Part shown: positions 16,369 to 24,200 of the stretch, in pieces
How positions within the stretch are numbered: the first letter of the stretch is position 1
Layout of the letters: the number at the start of each line of letters is the position of its first letter
Source: JBQTKD01 sp052389435
GTDB lineage: Bacteria > Actinomycetota > Actinomycetes > Sporichthyales > Sporichthyaceae
DNA length: 64,000 bases
Assembly (NCBI GenBank): GCA_052389435.1
Contig: JBQTIB010000066.1
Span: 1 to 64,000, forward strand
Reading direction: 5' to 3'
Position numbers and translations under genes: made by a program
Notes under the pieces: generated by a model
The model's database searches: none
What the model was told of the DNA's origin: nothing
What the model saw: only the letters and a program-made list of their open reading frames with translations

Positions 16369-17045
16369 CACGACTGCTCGTAGTCGAGGACGAAGAATCG
16401 TTCTCCGATGCGCTGTCCTACATGCTCCGCAAGGAGGGATTCGAGGTCGCCGTTGCCGGTACCGGCCCCGACGCCCTCGACGAGTTCGACCGCAGCGGCG
16501 CCGACCTGGTGCTGCTCGACCTGATGCTGCCCGGCCTGCCGGGCACCGAGGTCTGCCGTCAGCTGCGCCTGAAGTCCAACGTCCCGGTCATCATGCTGAC
16601 CGCCAAGGACAGCGAGATCGACAAGGTCGTCGGGCTGGAGATCGGCGCCGACGACTACGTCACCAAGCCGTTCTCGCACCGCGAACTGCTCGCCCGCATC
16701 CGCGCGGTCCTGCGGCGCGGCGGCGAGATCGAGGACGACGTCGACGCGGCCCTGGAGGCCGGGCCGGTCCGGATGGACGTCGAACGGCACGTGGTGACCG
16801 TCGACGGGCACACCGTCGCGCTGCCGCTGAAGGAGTTCGAACTGCTCGAACTGCTGCTGCGCAACGCCGGCCGGGTGCTGACCCGCATGCAGCTGATCGA
16901 TCGGATCTGGGGTGCGGACTACGTGGGGGACACCAAGACCCTCGACGTGCACGTCAAGCGGCTGCGGGCGAAGATCGAGCCCGACCCGGCCGTGCCGCGG
17001 TACCTGGTGACCGTGCGCGGCCTGGGCTACAAGTTCGAACCCTGA
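16365..17045 (+). CDS. regX3: OmpR-family response regulator (RegX3/PhoP)
   Basis: 226 residues: a receiver domain with acidic pair VEDEE, phosphoacceptor Asp52 (LLDLMLPGLPG), Thr/Ser in MLTAKD and Lys in VTKPF. A winged-helix DNA-binding domain follows (LPLKEFELLELLLRNAGRVLTR, LDVHVKRLRAKI, VRGLGYKF). It is the partner of SenX3 and should activate phosphate-scavenging genes through direct-repeat boxes. GTG 16365 overlaps the senX3 stop (GTGA) and follows AGAGGTGG; GTG 16359 is the alternative. Confidence 0.95.
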   Translation: MTRLLVVEDEESFSDALSYMLRKEGFEVAVAGTGPDALDEFDRSGADLVLLDLMLPGLPGTEVCRQLRLKSNVPVIMLTAKDSEIDKVVGLEIGADDYVTKPFSHRELLARIRAVLRRGGEIEDDVDAALEAGPVRMDVERHVVTVDGHTVALPLKEFELLELLLRNAGRVLTRMQLIDRIWGADYVGDTKTLDVHVKRLRAKIEPDPAVPRYLVTVRGLGYKFEP

Positions 17046-17063
17046 ACCGAACCGAACGCCTAC

Positions 17064-17091
17064 GGGGCGCCGTCCGGGTGGACGGCGTCCC
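17064..17091. terminator. Intrinsic hairpin between convergent regX3 and lipoprotein gene
   Basis: GGGGCGCCGTCC - GGGT - GGACGGCGTCCC, a 12-bp stem with one G-T wobble, 19 bases after the regX3 stop and touching the stop of the convergent lipoprotein gene; likely serves both. Confidence 0.7.
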
Positions 17092-17747
17092 TACGGCTTT
17101 GCGGCGGCGGGTCGGTCCGCCGCGGGCTTGGCGGGTGTCCGGGCGGCCGCGGGCTTGTTGGCCCCGGCCTTCGCCGGCGCCTCGGTCTTGGCCGGCGTCG
17201 CCTTGGCGGGCGTGGTCTTGACGGTCTCGATCTTCTGCTTGGCCTGACCGGTCGGAGCCGTTGCGCCCTCCGGGGTCACGTCCTCGTAGTAGTTGGTGCG
17301 GTCCTCGGTGACGACCTGCAGCCGCAGCGGTCCGGCCTCGCGGAAGGTCATCACCACGTTGACGTAGTTGCCCACCTTGATGGTGCGGGCGTCCGGAACG
17401 GTGATCGGCTTGAACGTGCCGGTGCCGAGCGGGAGGAGTTGGCCCGCGGCCAGAGGCGTGTTGGGCGTGAGGGTGATGGTGGTGGCGCCCGGGTTCGCAT
17501 CGGTCAGGGCGACGGTCGTCAGCACGTCGTTCTTGTCGCTGCGGTTGATCAGCGTCCCGGCGAGGGCGGCGCTGGAGGCCTGCTTGCCCTTCACGAGCAC
17601 GATCGCGCGGGCGACGATTCCGTTGACCTCGGCGTTGGCGTTGTCCGCCTCCACGAACTGGGTCTCGGCGTCGAACCCGGCGCCGCAGGCGGCAAGCCCG
17701 GGCAGCAGGGCGAGCGACAGGATTCCTGCGACCAGCGAGCGGTTCAC
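17091..17747 (-). CDS. Secreted lipoprotein, unknown function
   Basis: 218 residues with lipoprotein signal peptide ending LAAC, so attached to the outer membrane face. The mature domain (about 25-150) alternates hydrophobic residues in a beta-sandwich-like way (GIVARAIVLVKG, LAGTLINRSDKNDVLTTVAL, VGNYVNVVMTFREAGPLRL), resembling copper-chaperone-like or DUF4352-type lipoproteins. The last 60 residues are a low-complexity Ala/Lys/Pro tail. The GTG at 17747 with GGAGAAG upstream removes an unlikely Arg-rich extension. Conserved placement between regX3 and carD is common in actinobacteria, but no function is established. Confidence 0.8.
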   Translation of the reverse strand: MNRSLVAGILSLALLPGLAACGAGFDAETQFVEADNANAEVNGIVARAIVLVKGKQASSAALAGTLINRSDKNDVLTTVALTDANPGATTITLTPNTPLAAGQLLPLGTGTFKPITVPDARTIKVGNYVNVVMTFREAGPLRLQVVTEDRTNYYEDVTPEGATAPTGQAKQKIETVKTTPAKATPAKTEAPAKAGANKPAAARTPAKPAADRPAAAKP

Positions 17748-18040
17748 GGCAGCTTCTCCACGCGACGGGCGGATGCGGGCGGCGCATCGTCGACGGCGAC
17801 GACGCGGCGCTGCACAGGTTACCGGCACGGGGCGCAAAGCCTCACGGTGAGGTCGCTCTCGTGCCCCGGTGGGGATTGGCCGGAATTAGCGCACCCTTCG
17901 CTGACCTGCGGGAGCATCCGAATCGGCGGCTTGTCAAGTGCCAATCGGCCCGTGAGCAATGCCCTGACCTGCGGAAACGTCAAGGCTCACCCAACTGGGC
18001 GTGCTATCATTAGCCCAGGTGAGAAAGGGGACCTTCACCC

Positions 18041-18523
18041 ATGGCGTTCAAGGTCGGCGAGACCGTTGTATATCCGCATCATGGCGCGGCCCTTATTGAG
18101 GCGATCGAAAATCGCACCATCAAGGGCGTCGAAAGGACCTATCTGGTTTTGAAGGTCGCTCAAGGCGACCTTACCGTGCGCGTACCCGCGGACAACGTCG
18201 ACCTGGTCGGCGTCCGCGACGTAGTCGGGCAAGACGGTTTGGACAAGGTGTTCGAGGTGCTCCGCGCCCCGCACACCGAAGAACCGACCAACTGGTCGCG
18301 TCGCTACAAGGCCAACCTCGAGAAGCTCGCCTCCGGCGACGTCATCAAGGTGGCCGAGGTCGTCCGTGACCTGTGGCGGCGTGAACGCGACCGTGGACTT
18401 TCCGCGGGCGAGAAGCGCATGTTGGCCAAGGCTCGCCAGATCCTGGTGAGCGAACTGGCCCTGGCCGAGAACACCAACGAGGACAAGGCGGAAGCCATCC
18501 TCGACGAAGTTCTCGCCAGCTGA
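18041..18523 (+). CDS. carD: CarD family transcriptional regulator
   Basis: A 160-residue protein with an N-terminal Tudor-like RNA polymerase-interaction domain (FKVGETVVYPHHGAALIEAIE, YLVLKVAQGDLTVRVP) and a C-terminal helical DNA-binding domain containing the conserved Trp in VVRDLWRRERDRGLSAGEKRM. In mycobacteria CarD binds the RNA polymerase beta subunit and stabilises open complexes, especially at rRNA promoters. AAAGGGGA precedes the ATG. A TATCAT -10-like hexamer lies at 18005-18010, 31 bases before the start. The gene is followed by a hairpin shared with ispD. Confidence 0.97.
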   Translation: MAFKVGETVVYPHHGAALIEAIENRTIKGVERTYLVLKVAQGDLTVRVPADNVDLVGVRDVVGQDGLDKVFEVLRAPHTEEPTNWSRRYKANLEKLASGDVIKVAEVVRDLWRRERDRGLSAGEKRMLAKARQILVSELALAENTNEDKAEAILDEVLAS

Positions 18524-18538
18524 CTCCAGCTGTTCCGT

Positions 18539-18570
18539 AAGCTCGCCTCCTCTCTGTAGGAGGCGAGCTT
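18539..18570. promoter_or_regulatory. Perfect hairpin covering ispD ribosome binding site and start
   Basis: AAGCTCGCCTCC - 8-nt loop - GGAGGCGAGCTT is a perfect 12-bp stem. The 3' arm contains the GGAGG ribosome binding site (18559-18563), and its last two bases are the first two of the TTG start of ispD. It can act as the carD terminator, as a translational gate on ispD, or both. Confidence 0.75.
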
Positions 18571-19264
18571 GCGTACTGCTGCGGTTGTGCCCGCCGCCGG
18601 GCGTGGCGAGCGGCTCGGTCCGGGCGCGCCCAAGGCGCTGCGCGAGATCGGCGGAGTGCCGATTCTCGTGCACGCGGTCCGGGCGTTGGCTCGCGCGCGT
18701 TCCGTCGACGTCGTCGTCGTCGCCGCTCCCGCGGACGAGGTGGCCGCCGTCGAGGCGCTGCTGGCCGACTACGACCTGCCCGCCGAGGTGTCCGTGCTCT
18801 CCGGCGGTGCGACCCGGCAGGAATCCGTGCGCCGTGCCGTCGCGAGCCTCGCGCCGGAGGTGGATGTCGTTCTCGTTCACGACGCCGCACGGCCGCTGGT
18901 GCCCGTCGAGCTCGTCGAAGCGGTTGCCGCCGCGGTCCGCGCGGGCGCCCCTGCGGTCGTCCCGGTGCTGCCGATGACCGACACCGTGAAGGAAGTCGAC
19001 GGCGACGCGGTGATCCGCACGCCGGACCGGTCCGCGCTGCGGGCCGTGCAGACCCCGCAGGGCTTCGCCCGCTCCGTGCTCGAAGACGCGCACCGCTCCG
19101 CCGGAGCCGGGGAGGCGACCGACGACGCCGGCCTCGTCGAGGCCCTGGGCGTGGTGGTCCGCACCGTCCCGGGCAGCCCCGAGGCCTTCAAGGTCACCCG
19201 CCCGATCGACCTCGTGCTCGCCGAGGCGCTCATCGCCTCCTTCCGCGCGGCGGGCCGCAGGTGA
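18569..19264 (+). CDS. ispD: 2-C-methyl-D-erythritol 4-phosphate cytidylyltransferase
   Basis: 231 residues. IspD joins CTP and MEP to form CDP-ME, the third step of the MEP isoprenoid pathway. The nucleotide-binding N-terminus AAVVPAAGRGERLG, LSGGATRQESVRRAV, VLVHDAARPLV and TPQGFARSVL are all family signatures. The start must be TTG at 18569: the codon four positions upstream in frame is TAG and no other start codon intervenes. That TTG and its GGAGG site are inside a perfect hairpin. ispF follows with a 4-base overlap. Confidence 0.97.
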   Translation: MRTAAVVPAAGRGERLGPGAPKALREIGGVPILVHAVRALARARSVDVVVVAAPADEVAAVEALLADYDLPAEVSVLSGGATRQESVRRAVASLAPEVDVVLVHDAARPLVPVELVEAVAAAVRAGAPAVVPVLPMTDTVKEVDGDAVIRTPDRSALRAVQTPQGFARSVLEDAHRSAGAGEATDDAGLVEALGVVVRTVPGSPEAFKVTRPIDLVLAEALIASFRAAGRR

Positions 19265-19767
19265 GCGAGCCCGAGCGCGGCGGCGCGTCGGTTCTGCCGC
19301 GCGTCGGAATCGGCGTCGACGTCCACGCCTTCGCAGCCGAGCAGGGCGAGGACCTGCGGCTGGCCGGCCTGGTGTGGCCGGGAGAACGAGGCCTGGAGGG
19401 TCACTCCGACGGCGATCCCGCCGCGCACGCCGCCTGCGACGCCCTGTTCTCCGCCGCGGGCCTGGCCGACCTCGGTGCGCAGTTCGGCACCGCGGACCCG
19501 CGGTGGGCCGGTGCGGCCGGCGTCGAACTGCTCGCCGAGGCCGCCGCCCGAGTCCGGTCCGCCGGCTTCGAGATCGGCAACGTCGCGATCCAGGTGATCG
19601 GCAACCGACCGAAGCTCGGACCCCGCCGAGCCGAAGCCGAGGCGGCTTTGACGGCGGCCGCCGGGGCTCCGGTGTCCATCTCCGCAACGACCACCGACGG
19701 GCTCGGCTTCACCGGCCGCGGCGAGGGAATCGCGGCGGTCGCGACGGCCCTGGTGGTGGCCCGGTAG
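19261..19767 (+). CDS. ispF: 2-C-methyl-D-erythritol 2,4-cyclodiphosphate synthase
   Basis: 168 residues. IspF cyclises CDP-ME 2-phosphate, releasing CMP, two steps after IspD. Metal-binding residues appear in GIGVDVHAF and GHSDGDPAAHAACDA. The C-terminal motifs are VQVIGNRPKLGPRRAEAEA-like and ATTTDGLGFTGRGEGIAA. The GTG at 19261 overlaps the ispD stop. In most related genomes cysS follows directly; here a nitrite assimilation block intervenes. Confidence 0.97.
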   Translation: MSEPERGGASVLPRVGIGVDVHAFAAEQGEDLRLAGLVWPGERGLEGHSDGDPAAHAACDALFSAAGLADLGAQFGTADPRWAGAAGVELLAEAAARVRSAGFEIGNVAIQVIGNRPKLGPRRAEAEAALTAAAGAPVSISATTTDGLGFTGRGEGIAAVATALVVAR

Positions 19768-20022
19768 GGCACTGACACCGCGACCCACACCCAGTGCGCG
19801 CAACGAAACACCACCGTCACGCCGACGGGGGGAACTTCCCCGCGAATCCGGCCCGCGTTCGCGCAGGTCAAGGAGCGTTCCCGCTGGTCAGAGGCCCCAC
19901 GCGGACATGTGAACGGCGCTTTTCGTAAATCCATCGCGTTAAACGGTTGGGAAATCAGCGAGAAACGCGGCCCCCGTAGCTTCGCACCAGTCGGCACATT
20001 CCGATTCGTGCAAGGAGCCACC

Positions 20023-22590
20023 GTGGCAGCAGACCGTCGTTCGCTCGTGGTCGTCGGCCACGGGATGGTCGGCCACAAGTTCGTGACGGCGGCCATCGAG
20101 CGCGGCCTCACCGCCGAGTGGGACGTCGTCGTGCTGGGCGAGGAACCGCGGCCCGCCTACGACCGCGTCGGCCTGTCCTACTTCTTCGCGGGCAGCACGG
20201 CCGAAGACCTCTCGCTGCTGCCCGACGGCCACTACCTCGACCCCGCCGTGACGCTCGAACTGCGCGCGCAGGTCGTTGGGATCGACCGCGCCGCGAAGAC
20301 CGTCGACCTGGCCGACGGCCGCGTCGTCGCCTACGACGCGCTCGTCCTCGCCACCGGTTCCTACCCGTTCGTTCCGCCGGTGCCCGGCCACGAGGCCACG
20401 AACTGCTTCGTCTACCGCACGATCGAAGACCTCGAAGCCATTCGCAACGCGGCCGCCGACGCAACCGCCGGCGCCGTGATCGGCGGTGGGCTGCTCGGCC
20501 TGGAGGCCGCGAACGCGCTGCTGAACCTGGGCCTGACCACCCACGTCGTCGAGATGGCTCCGCGTCTGATGCCCCTTCAGGTCGACGCGGCCGGCGGCGC
20601 GATGCTCGCCCGCCACATCGAGGCGCTCGGCGTGCAGATCCACCTCGGTGCCGGTACCGAGGAGATCGTCGCCGACGAGCGCGGCCGGGTCGCCCAGTTG
20701 AAGCTTGCCGGGCGGGACCCGCTCGACATCGGCGTGCTCGTCTTCTCCGCCGGGATCCGCCCGCGCGACGAACTCGCGCGCTCGGCGGGCCTGGAGATCG
20801 GCCCGCGCGGCGGCGTCGTCGTCGACGAGACCTGTCGCACCGCGGACCCGGCGATCTGGGCCATCGGCGAGGTCGCCTCCGCCGGGGGCATGTGCTACGG
20901 CCTGGTGGCCCCCGGCTACGCGCAGGCCGACACCGTCGCGGAGTGCCTGGCCGGCGGCGCCGGATCCTTCACCGGCGCGGACATGTCCACGAAGCTCAAG
21001 CTCCTCGGCGTCGACGTCGCCAGCTTCGGCGACGCGTTCGCCACCACCCCGGGCTCGCTGGAGCTCACCTACGCCGACCCGCTCGCGGGGACGTACAAGA
21101 AGCTCGTCGTCACCGGCGACGGCAAGTACCTGCTCGGCGGAATCCTCGTCGGCGACGCGTCCAGCTATCTGACGCTGCGTCCGTTGGCCGGCGCCGACAT
21201 CCCGCTGCCGCCGGACCCGCACGAACTCATCCTCCCGGCGCGCTCCGGCGCGCCGGGAGGCGCCGGAGTCGTCGGCCTGCCGGACGCCGCCACGATCTGC
21301 TCCTGCGAGAACGTCTCCAAGGGCGACATCGTCGAGGCCGTCTGCGGCGGCTGCGCGACGGTCTCGGAGATCAAGAAGTGCACCAAGGCCGGCACCGGCT
21401 GCGGTTCGTGCGTCCCGCTGCTCAAGACTCTGCTCGACCACGAACTGGAGAAGTCCGGCGTCGTCGTCAGCAAGGCGCTGTGCGAGCACTTCGCCTACAG
21501 CCGCGCCGAACTGTTCGACATCGTGCGCGTCACCGGCGCCCGCACCTTCCGCGAAGTTCTGAACTCCCACGGCACCGGCCGCGGCTGCGAGATCTGCAAG
21601 CCCGCGCTCGGCTCGATCCTGGCGAGCCTGCACAACGAGCACGTCCTCGAAGGCGAGCGCGCGAGTCTGCAGGACACCAACGACCACCTGCTCGCGAACA
21701 TGCAGCGCAACGGCACCTACTCCGTCGTGCCGCGCATCCCCGGCGGCGAGGTCACCCCCGAGGGGCTGATCGCCATCGGCGCCGTGGCCAAGGAGTTCGG
21801 GCTGTACACCAAGATCACCGGCGGCCAGCGCATCGACCTGTTCGGCGCCCGCGCCGAGCAGCTCCCGCTGATCTGGCAGCGGCTGGTCGACGCCGGCTTC
21901 GAGTCCGGGCACGCCTACGGCAAGTCGCTGCGCACGGTGAAGTCCTGCGTGGGCAGCACCTGGTGCCGCTTCGGCGTGCAGGACTCCGTCGGCATGGCCA
22001 TCGCGTTGGAGCTGCGCTACCGCGGCCTGCGCGCGCCGCACAAGCTGAAGTCCGGCGTTTCCGGCTGTGCCCGCGAGTGCGCGGAGGCCCGCGGCAAGGA
22101 CTTCGGGATCATCGCCACGGAGAAGGGCTGGAACCTCTACCTGGGCGGCAACGGCGGCGCGACCCCCAAGCACGCGATCGAGTTCGCCCGCGACCTCGAC
22201 GACGCCACGCTGATCACCTACATCGACCGCTTCCTGATGTTCTACATCCGGACCGCGGACCGCCTGCAGCGCACCGCTCCGTGGCTCGAGGGCCTCGAGG
22301 GCGGCATCGACTACCTGCGCGAGGTCCTGATCGAGGACTCCCTCGGCCTGTGTGCCGAACTCGACGCGGAGATGGCCCGCCACGTCGCCACCTACGCCGA
22401 CGAGTGGGCCGAGACGATCGCCGACCCGGAGAAGCTCAAGCGCTTCGTGTCCTTCGTCAACGCCCCGGACGTGCCCGACCCGGCGATCACCTTCGTCGAC
22501 GAGCGTGGCCAGATCCGGCCGGCCAAGCCGGGCGAGACCGGGGAACCGCACGTCATCGCGGGGCCCACCCTGCAGGTGGTTCGCGCATGA
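20023..22590 (+). CDS. nirB: Nitrite reductase [NAD(P)H] large subunit
   Basis: 855 residues. NirB reduces nitrite to ammonium with six electrons from NAD(P)H. Order: FAD and NAD(P)H-binding pyridine nucleotide-disulfide oxidoreductase domains (VVVGHGMVGHKFV, then GGGLLGLEAANALLNLG), and BFD-like [2Fe-2S] cysteines at about 426-463 (CSCENVS, CTKAGTGCGSC). The ferredoxin-like and siroheme/[4Fe-4S] domains follow, with cysteines near 642-648 (SCVGSTWC) and 681-685 (SGCARECAEARGKD). The GTG start follows AAGGAG. A 32-codon ORF begins within the stop codon (ATGA) and leads to nirD. The 255-bp upstream region should hold the nitrogen-responsive promoter, but I see no convincing GlnR box. Confidence 0.97.
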   Translation: MAADRRSLVVVGHGMVGHKFVTAAIERGLTAEWDVVVLGEEPRPAYDRVGLSYFFAGSTAEDLSLLPDGHYLDPAVTLELRAQVVGIDRAAKTVDLADGRVVAYDALVLATGSYPFVPPVPGHEATNCFVYRTIEDLEAIRNAAADATAGAVIGGGLLGLEAANALLNLGLTTHVVEMAPRLMPLQVDAAGGAMLARHIEALGVQIHLGAGTEEIVADERGRVAQLKLAGRDPLDIGVLVFSAGIRPRDELARSAGLEIGPRGGVVVDETCRTADPAIWAIGEVASAGGMCYGLVAPGYAQADTVAECLAGGAGSFTGADMSTKLKLLGVDVASFGDAFATTPGSLELTYADPLAGTYKKLVVTGDGKYLLGGILVGDASSYLTLRPLAGADIPLPPDPHELILPARSGAPGGAGVVGLPDAATICSCENVSKGDIVEAVCGGCATVSEIKKCTKAGTGCGSCVPLLKTLLDHELEKSGVVVSKALCEHFAYSRAELFDIVRVTGARTFREVLNSHGTGRGCEICKPALGSILASLHNEHVLEGERASLQDTNDHLLANMQRNGTYSVVPRIPGGEVTPEGLIAIGAVAKEFGLYTKITGGQRIDLFGARAEQLPLIWQRLVDAGFESGHAYGKSLRTVKSCVGSTWCRFGVQDSVGMAIALELRYRGLRAPHKLKSGVSGCARECAEARGKDFGIIATEKGWNLYLGGNGGATPKHAIEFARDLDDATLITYIDRFLMFYIRTADRLQRTAPWLEGLEGGIDYLREVLIEDSLGLCAELDAEMARHVATYADEWAETIADPEKLKRFVSFVNAPDVPDPAITFVDERGQIRPAKPGETGEPHVIAGPTLQVVRA

Positions 22591-22685
22591 GCGGCCCGGC
22601 CGCGTTCGGAAAGTCCAACGTCGAACCCGCGAGGACCGCCGTGGGCGGCGTCGCGGGTCCAATCTCTGGAGTGGGTGGCGCATGA
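22587..22685 (+). CDS. 32-residue ORF bridging nirB and nirD
   Basis: This mini-ORF starts with an ATG that overlaps the nirB stop (ATGA at 22587-22590) and ends with a TGA that overlaps the nirD start (ATGA at 22682-22685). The peptide begins MSGPAAFGKSNVEP and is Gly/Ala/Val-rich with no recognised motif. Two exact 4-base overlaps fit a translational-coupling device that carries ribosomes from nirB to nirD; it could equally encode a real small protein. It contains the internal hairpin at 22625-22658. The short length leaves chance possible. Confidence 0.45.
   Translation: MSGPAAFGKSNVEPARTAVGGVAGPISGVGGA
22625..22658. other. Inverted repeat between nirB and nirD
   Basis: ACCCGCGA and TCGCGGGT arms, with inner CGCC/GCGG pairing, form a strong RNA hairpin 24 bases before nirD. 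With no T-run it is more likely an mRNA stability or attenuation element than a full terminator. Confidence 0.5.
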
Positions 22686-23044
22686 CCGTTGTTGTTGCCG
22701 AACGCCTCGGCTGGGTCTCCGTGATCGCCGCCGACGAACTGCCCGCCGAACTCGGCATCCCGGCCCTGGTGGGGAACTCTGCCGTCGCCGTGGTCCGCGC
22801 CTGGGACGGAGTGGTCTACGCGGTGTCCAACCTGGACCCGCGCACCGGCGCGTCGGTGATGGCCCGCGGAATCGTCGGCAGCCGCGGGGACGTCCCGACG
22901 ATCGCCTCGCCGCTGTACAAGGACGTCTTCGACCTGCGGACCGGTAGGTGCCTGGAGGACCCGACCAAGACGCTGACGGTGTTTCAGGTCCGCGTCGAGG
23001 AAGGGATTGTGCAGGTCAGGGGGACGGATGACGGCGGTCGATAG
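22682..23044 (+). CDS. nirD: Nitrite reductase small subunit
   Basis: A 120-residue Rieske-fold protein lacking the CxH...CxxH cluster ligands, as is normal for NirD, the structural partner of NirB. Recognisable parts are GWVSVIAADELPAELG, VVYAVSNLDPRTGASVMARG and DVPTIASPLYKDVFDL with the final YKDVFDLRTGRCL strand pair. GGAGTGGGTGG precedes the ATG. It overlaps the following uroporphyrinogen synthase gene by 17 bases, indicating a tight operon. Confidence 0.93.
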   Translation: MTVVVAERLGWVSVIAADELPAELGIPALVGNSAVAVVRAWDGVVYAVSNLDPRTGASVMARGIVGSRGDVPTIASPLYKDVFDLRTGRCLEDPTKTLTVFQVRVEEGIVQVRGTDDGGR

Positions 23045-24200
23045 CGAACCCACCCGCGCCGCAGTCGGCGTACCCACCCAGACGGAGCCGGACAGCCCGG
23101 GCGCGCCGCTGACCGGGTTCACCGTCGCGGTCACCGCCTGCCGACGGCGGGAGGAACTGTCCGGGTTGCTCGAGCGCCGCGGCGCCCGCGTCATCTCCGC
23201 GCCCGCCGTCCAGGTGCGCCCGCTCGCGGACGATCGCGAGCTGCTGTCCACCACGCAGGCCTGCCTGACCGATCCGCCGTCGGTCGTCGTCGCGACCACC
23301 GGCGTCGGCTTCCGCGGGTGGATGGAGGCGGCGGACGGCTGGGGCCTCGGCGAGGCGCTGCGCGAGGTGTTGGAGAAGGCGGAGATCCTCGCCCGCGGCC
23401 CCAAGGCCATGGGCGCGATCCGGGCCGCCGGGCTCCGCGAGACGTGGTCTCCGGTGTCGGAGTCCCTGCGCGAGGTGCTGGACCATCTGCGCGCGGACGA
23501 CGTGCGCGGCATGCGGATCGCGGTGCAGTTGCACGGGGACCCCGAGCCCGAGCTCGTCGACGGGCTGCGCGCGGCGGGCGCGGACGTCGTCGCCGTGCCG
23601 ATCTACCGGTGGTGCCCGCCGGACGACACCGCGCCCCTGGTGCGGCTCGTGGACATCGTCGCGGGGCGCAACGTCGACGCCGTCGCGTTCACCAGCAAGC
23701 CGGCGGTGGCCTCGCTGCTCGAAACCGCCGACCGGCTCGGCCGGCGCGACGCGGTGATCGCGGCCTTCCGCGGCGACGTGGTGCCGGCCTGCGTCGGTGC
23801 GGTGACCGCCGAACCCCTCGAAGCACTCGGGGTCCGATCGCTGCAGCCGGACCGACCGCGGCTCGGGGCCCTGGTCCGCGTGATCGCCGAGGAGCTCCCG
23901 CGCCGCCGACCCAGTGGCCTGTTGGTCGACGGGCGGCGGATGGAGATCCGCGGCCACGCGGTGCTGCTCGACGCGCGGATGGTGGACCTGCCGCCCGCGC
24001 CCATGGCGGTGCTGCGCGCCCTGGCCGAGCAGCCGGGGCGGGTGATGTCGCGGGCGCAGCTCGTGCCGCGGCTGCCGTCCGGGGACGCCGCCTCCGAGCA
24101 CGCGGTCGAGATGGCCGTGACTCGGCTTCGCGCTGCTTTGGGCGATGGCCAGTACGTGCAGACGGTGGTCAAGCGCGGCTACCGCCTGCGGGTGGACTGA
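23028..24200 (+). CDS. Uroporphyrinogen-III synthase fused to winged-helix DNA-binding domain
   Basis: 390 residues. The first ~270 residues form a HemD-like domain (GFTVAVTACRRREELSGLL, PPSVVVATTGVGFRGWMEAA, AVAFTSKPAVASLLE, PACVGAVTAEPLEALG). The last ~95 form an OmpR-type winged helix (LPPAPMAVLRALAEQPGRVMSR, VEMAVTRLRAALGDGQYVQTV). This fusion is known in actinobacteria beside nirBD. It may supply uroporphyrinogen III for siroheme, act as a regulator of the nitrite genes, or both. No receiver domain is present, so it would not be phosphorylated. The ATG lies inside nirD. Confidence 0.88.
   Translation: MTAVDSEPTRAAVGVPTQTEPDSPGAPLTGFTVAVTACRRREELSGLLERRGARVISAPAVQVRPLADDRELLSTTQACLTDPPSVVVATTGVGFRGWMEAADGWGLGEALREVLEKAEILARGPKAMGAIRAAGLRETWSPVSESLREVLDHLRADDVRGMRIAVQLHGDPEPELVDGLRAAGADVVAVPIYRWCPPDDTAPLVRLVDIVAGRNVDAVAFTSKPAVASLLETADRLGRRDAVIAAFRGDVVPACVGAVTAEPLEALGVRSLQPDRPRLGALVRVIAEELPRRRPSGLLVDGRRMEIRGHAVLLDARMVDLPPAPMAVLRALAEQPGRVMSRAQLVPRLPSGDAASEHAVEMAVTRLRAALGDGQYVQTVVKRGYRLRVD

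Noticed and set aside
19768..20022. GlnR box upstream of nirB
   Set aside because: Fragments such as GTAAAT and GTTAAAC are present but do not make a GTNAC-N6-GNAAC pair with correct spacing.
19939..22758. A 939-codon antisense frame over nirB
   Set aside because: It is the reverse-complement shadow of nirB; composition is His/Arg/Gly/Asp-rich without domains.
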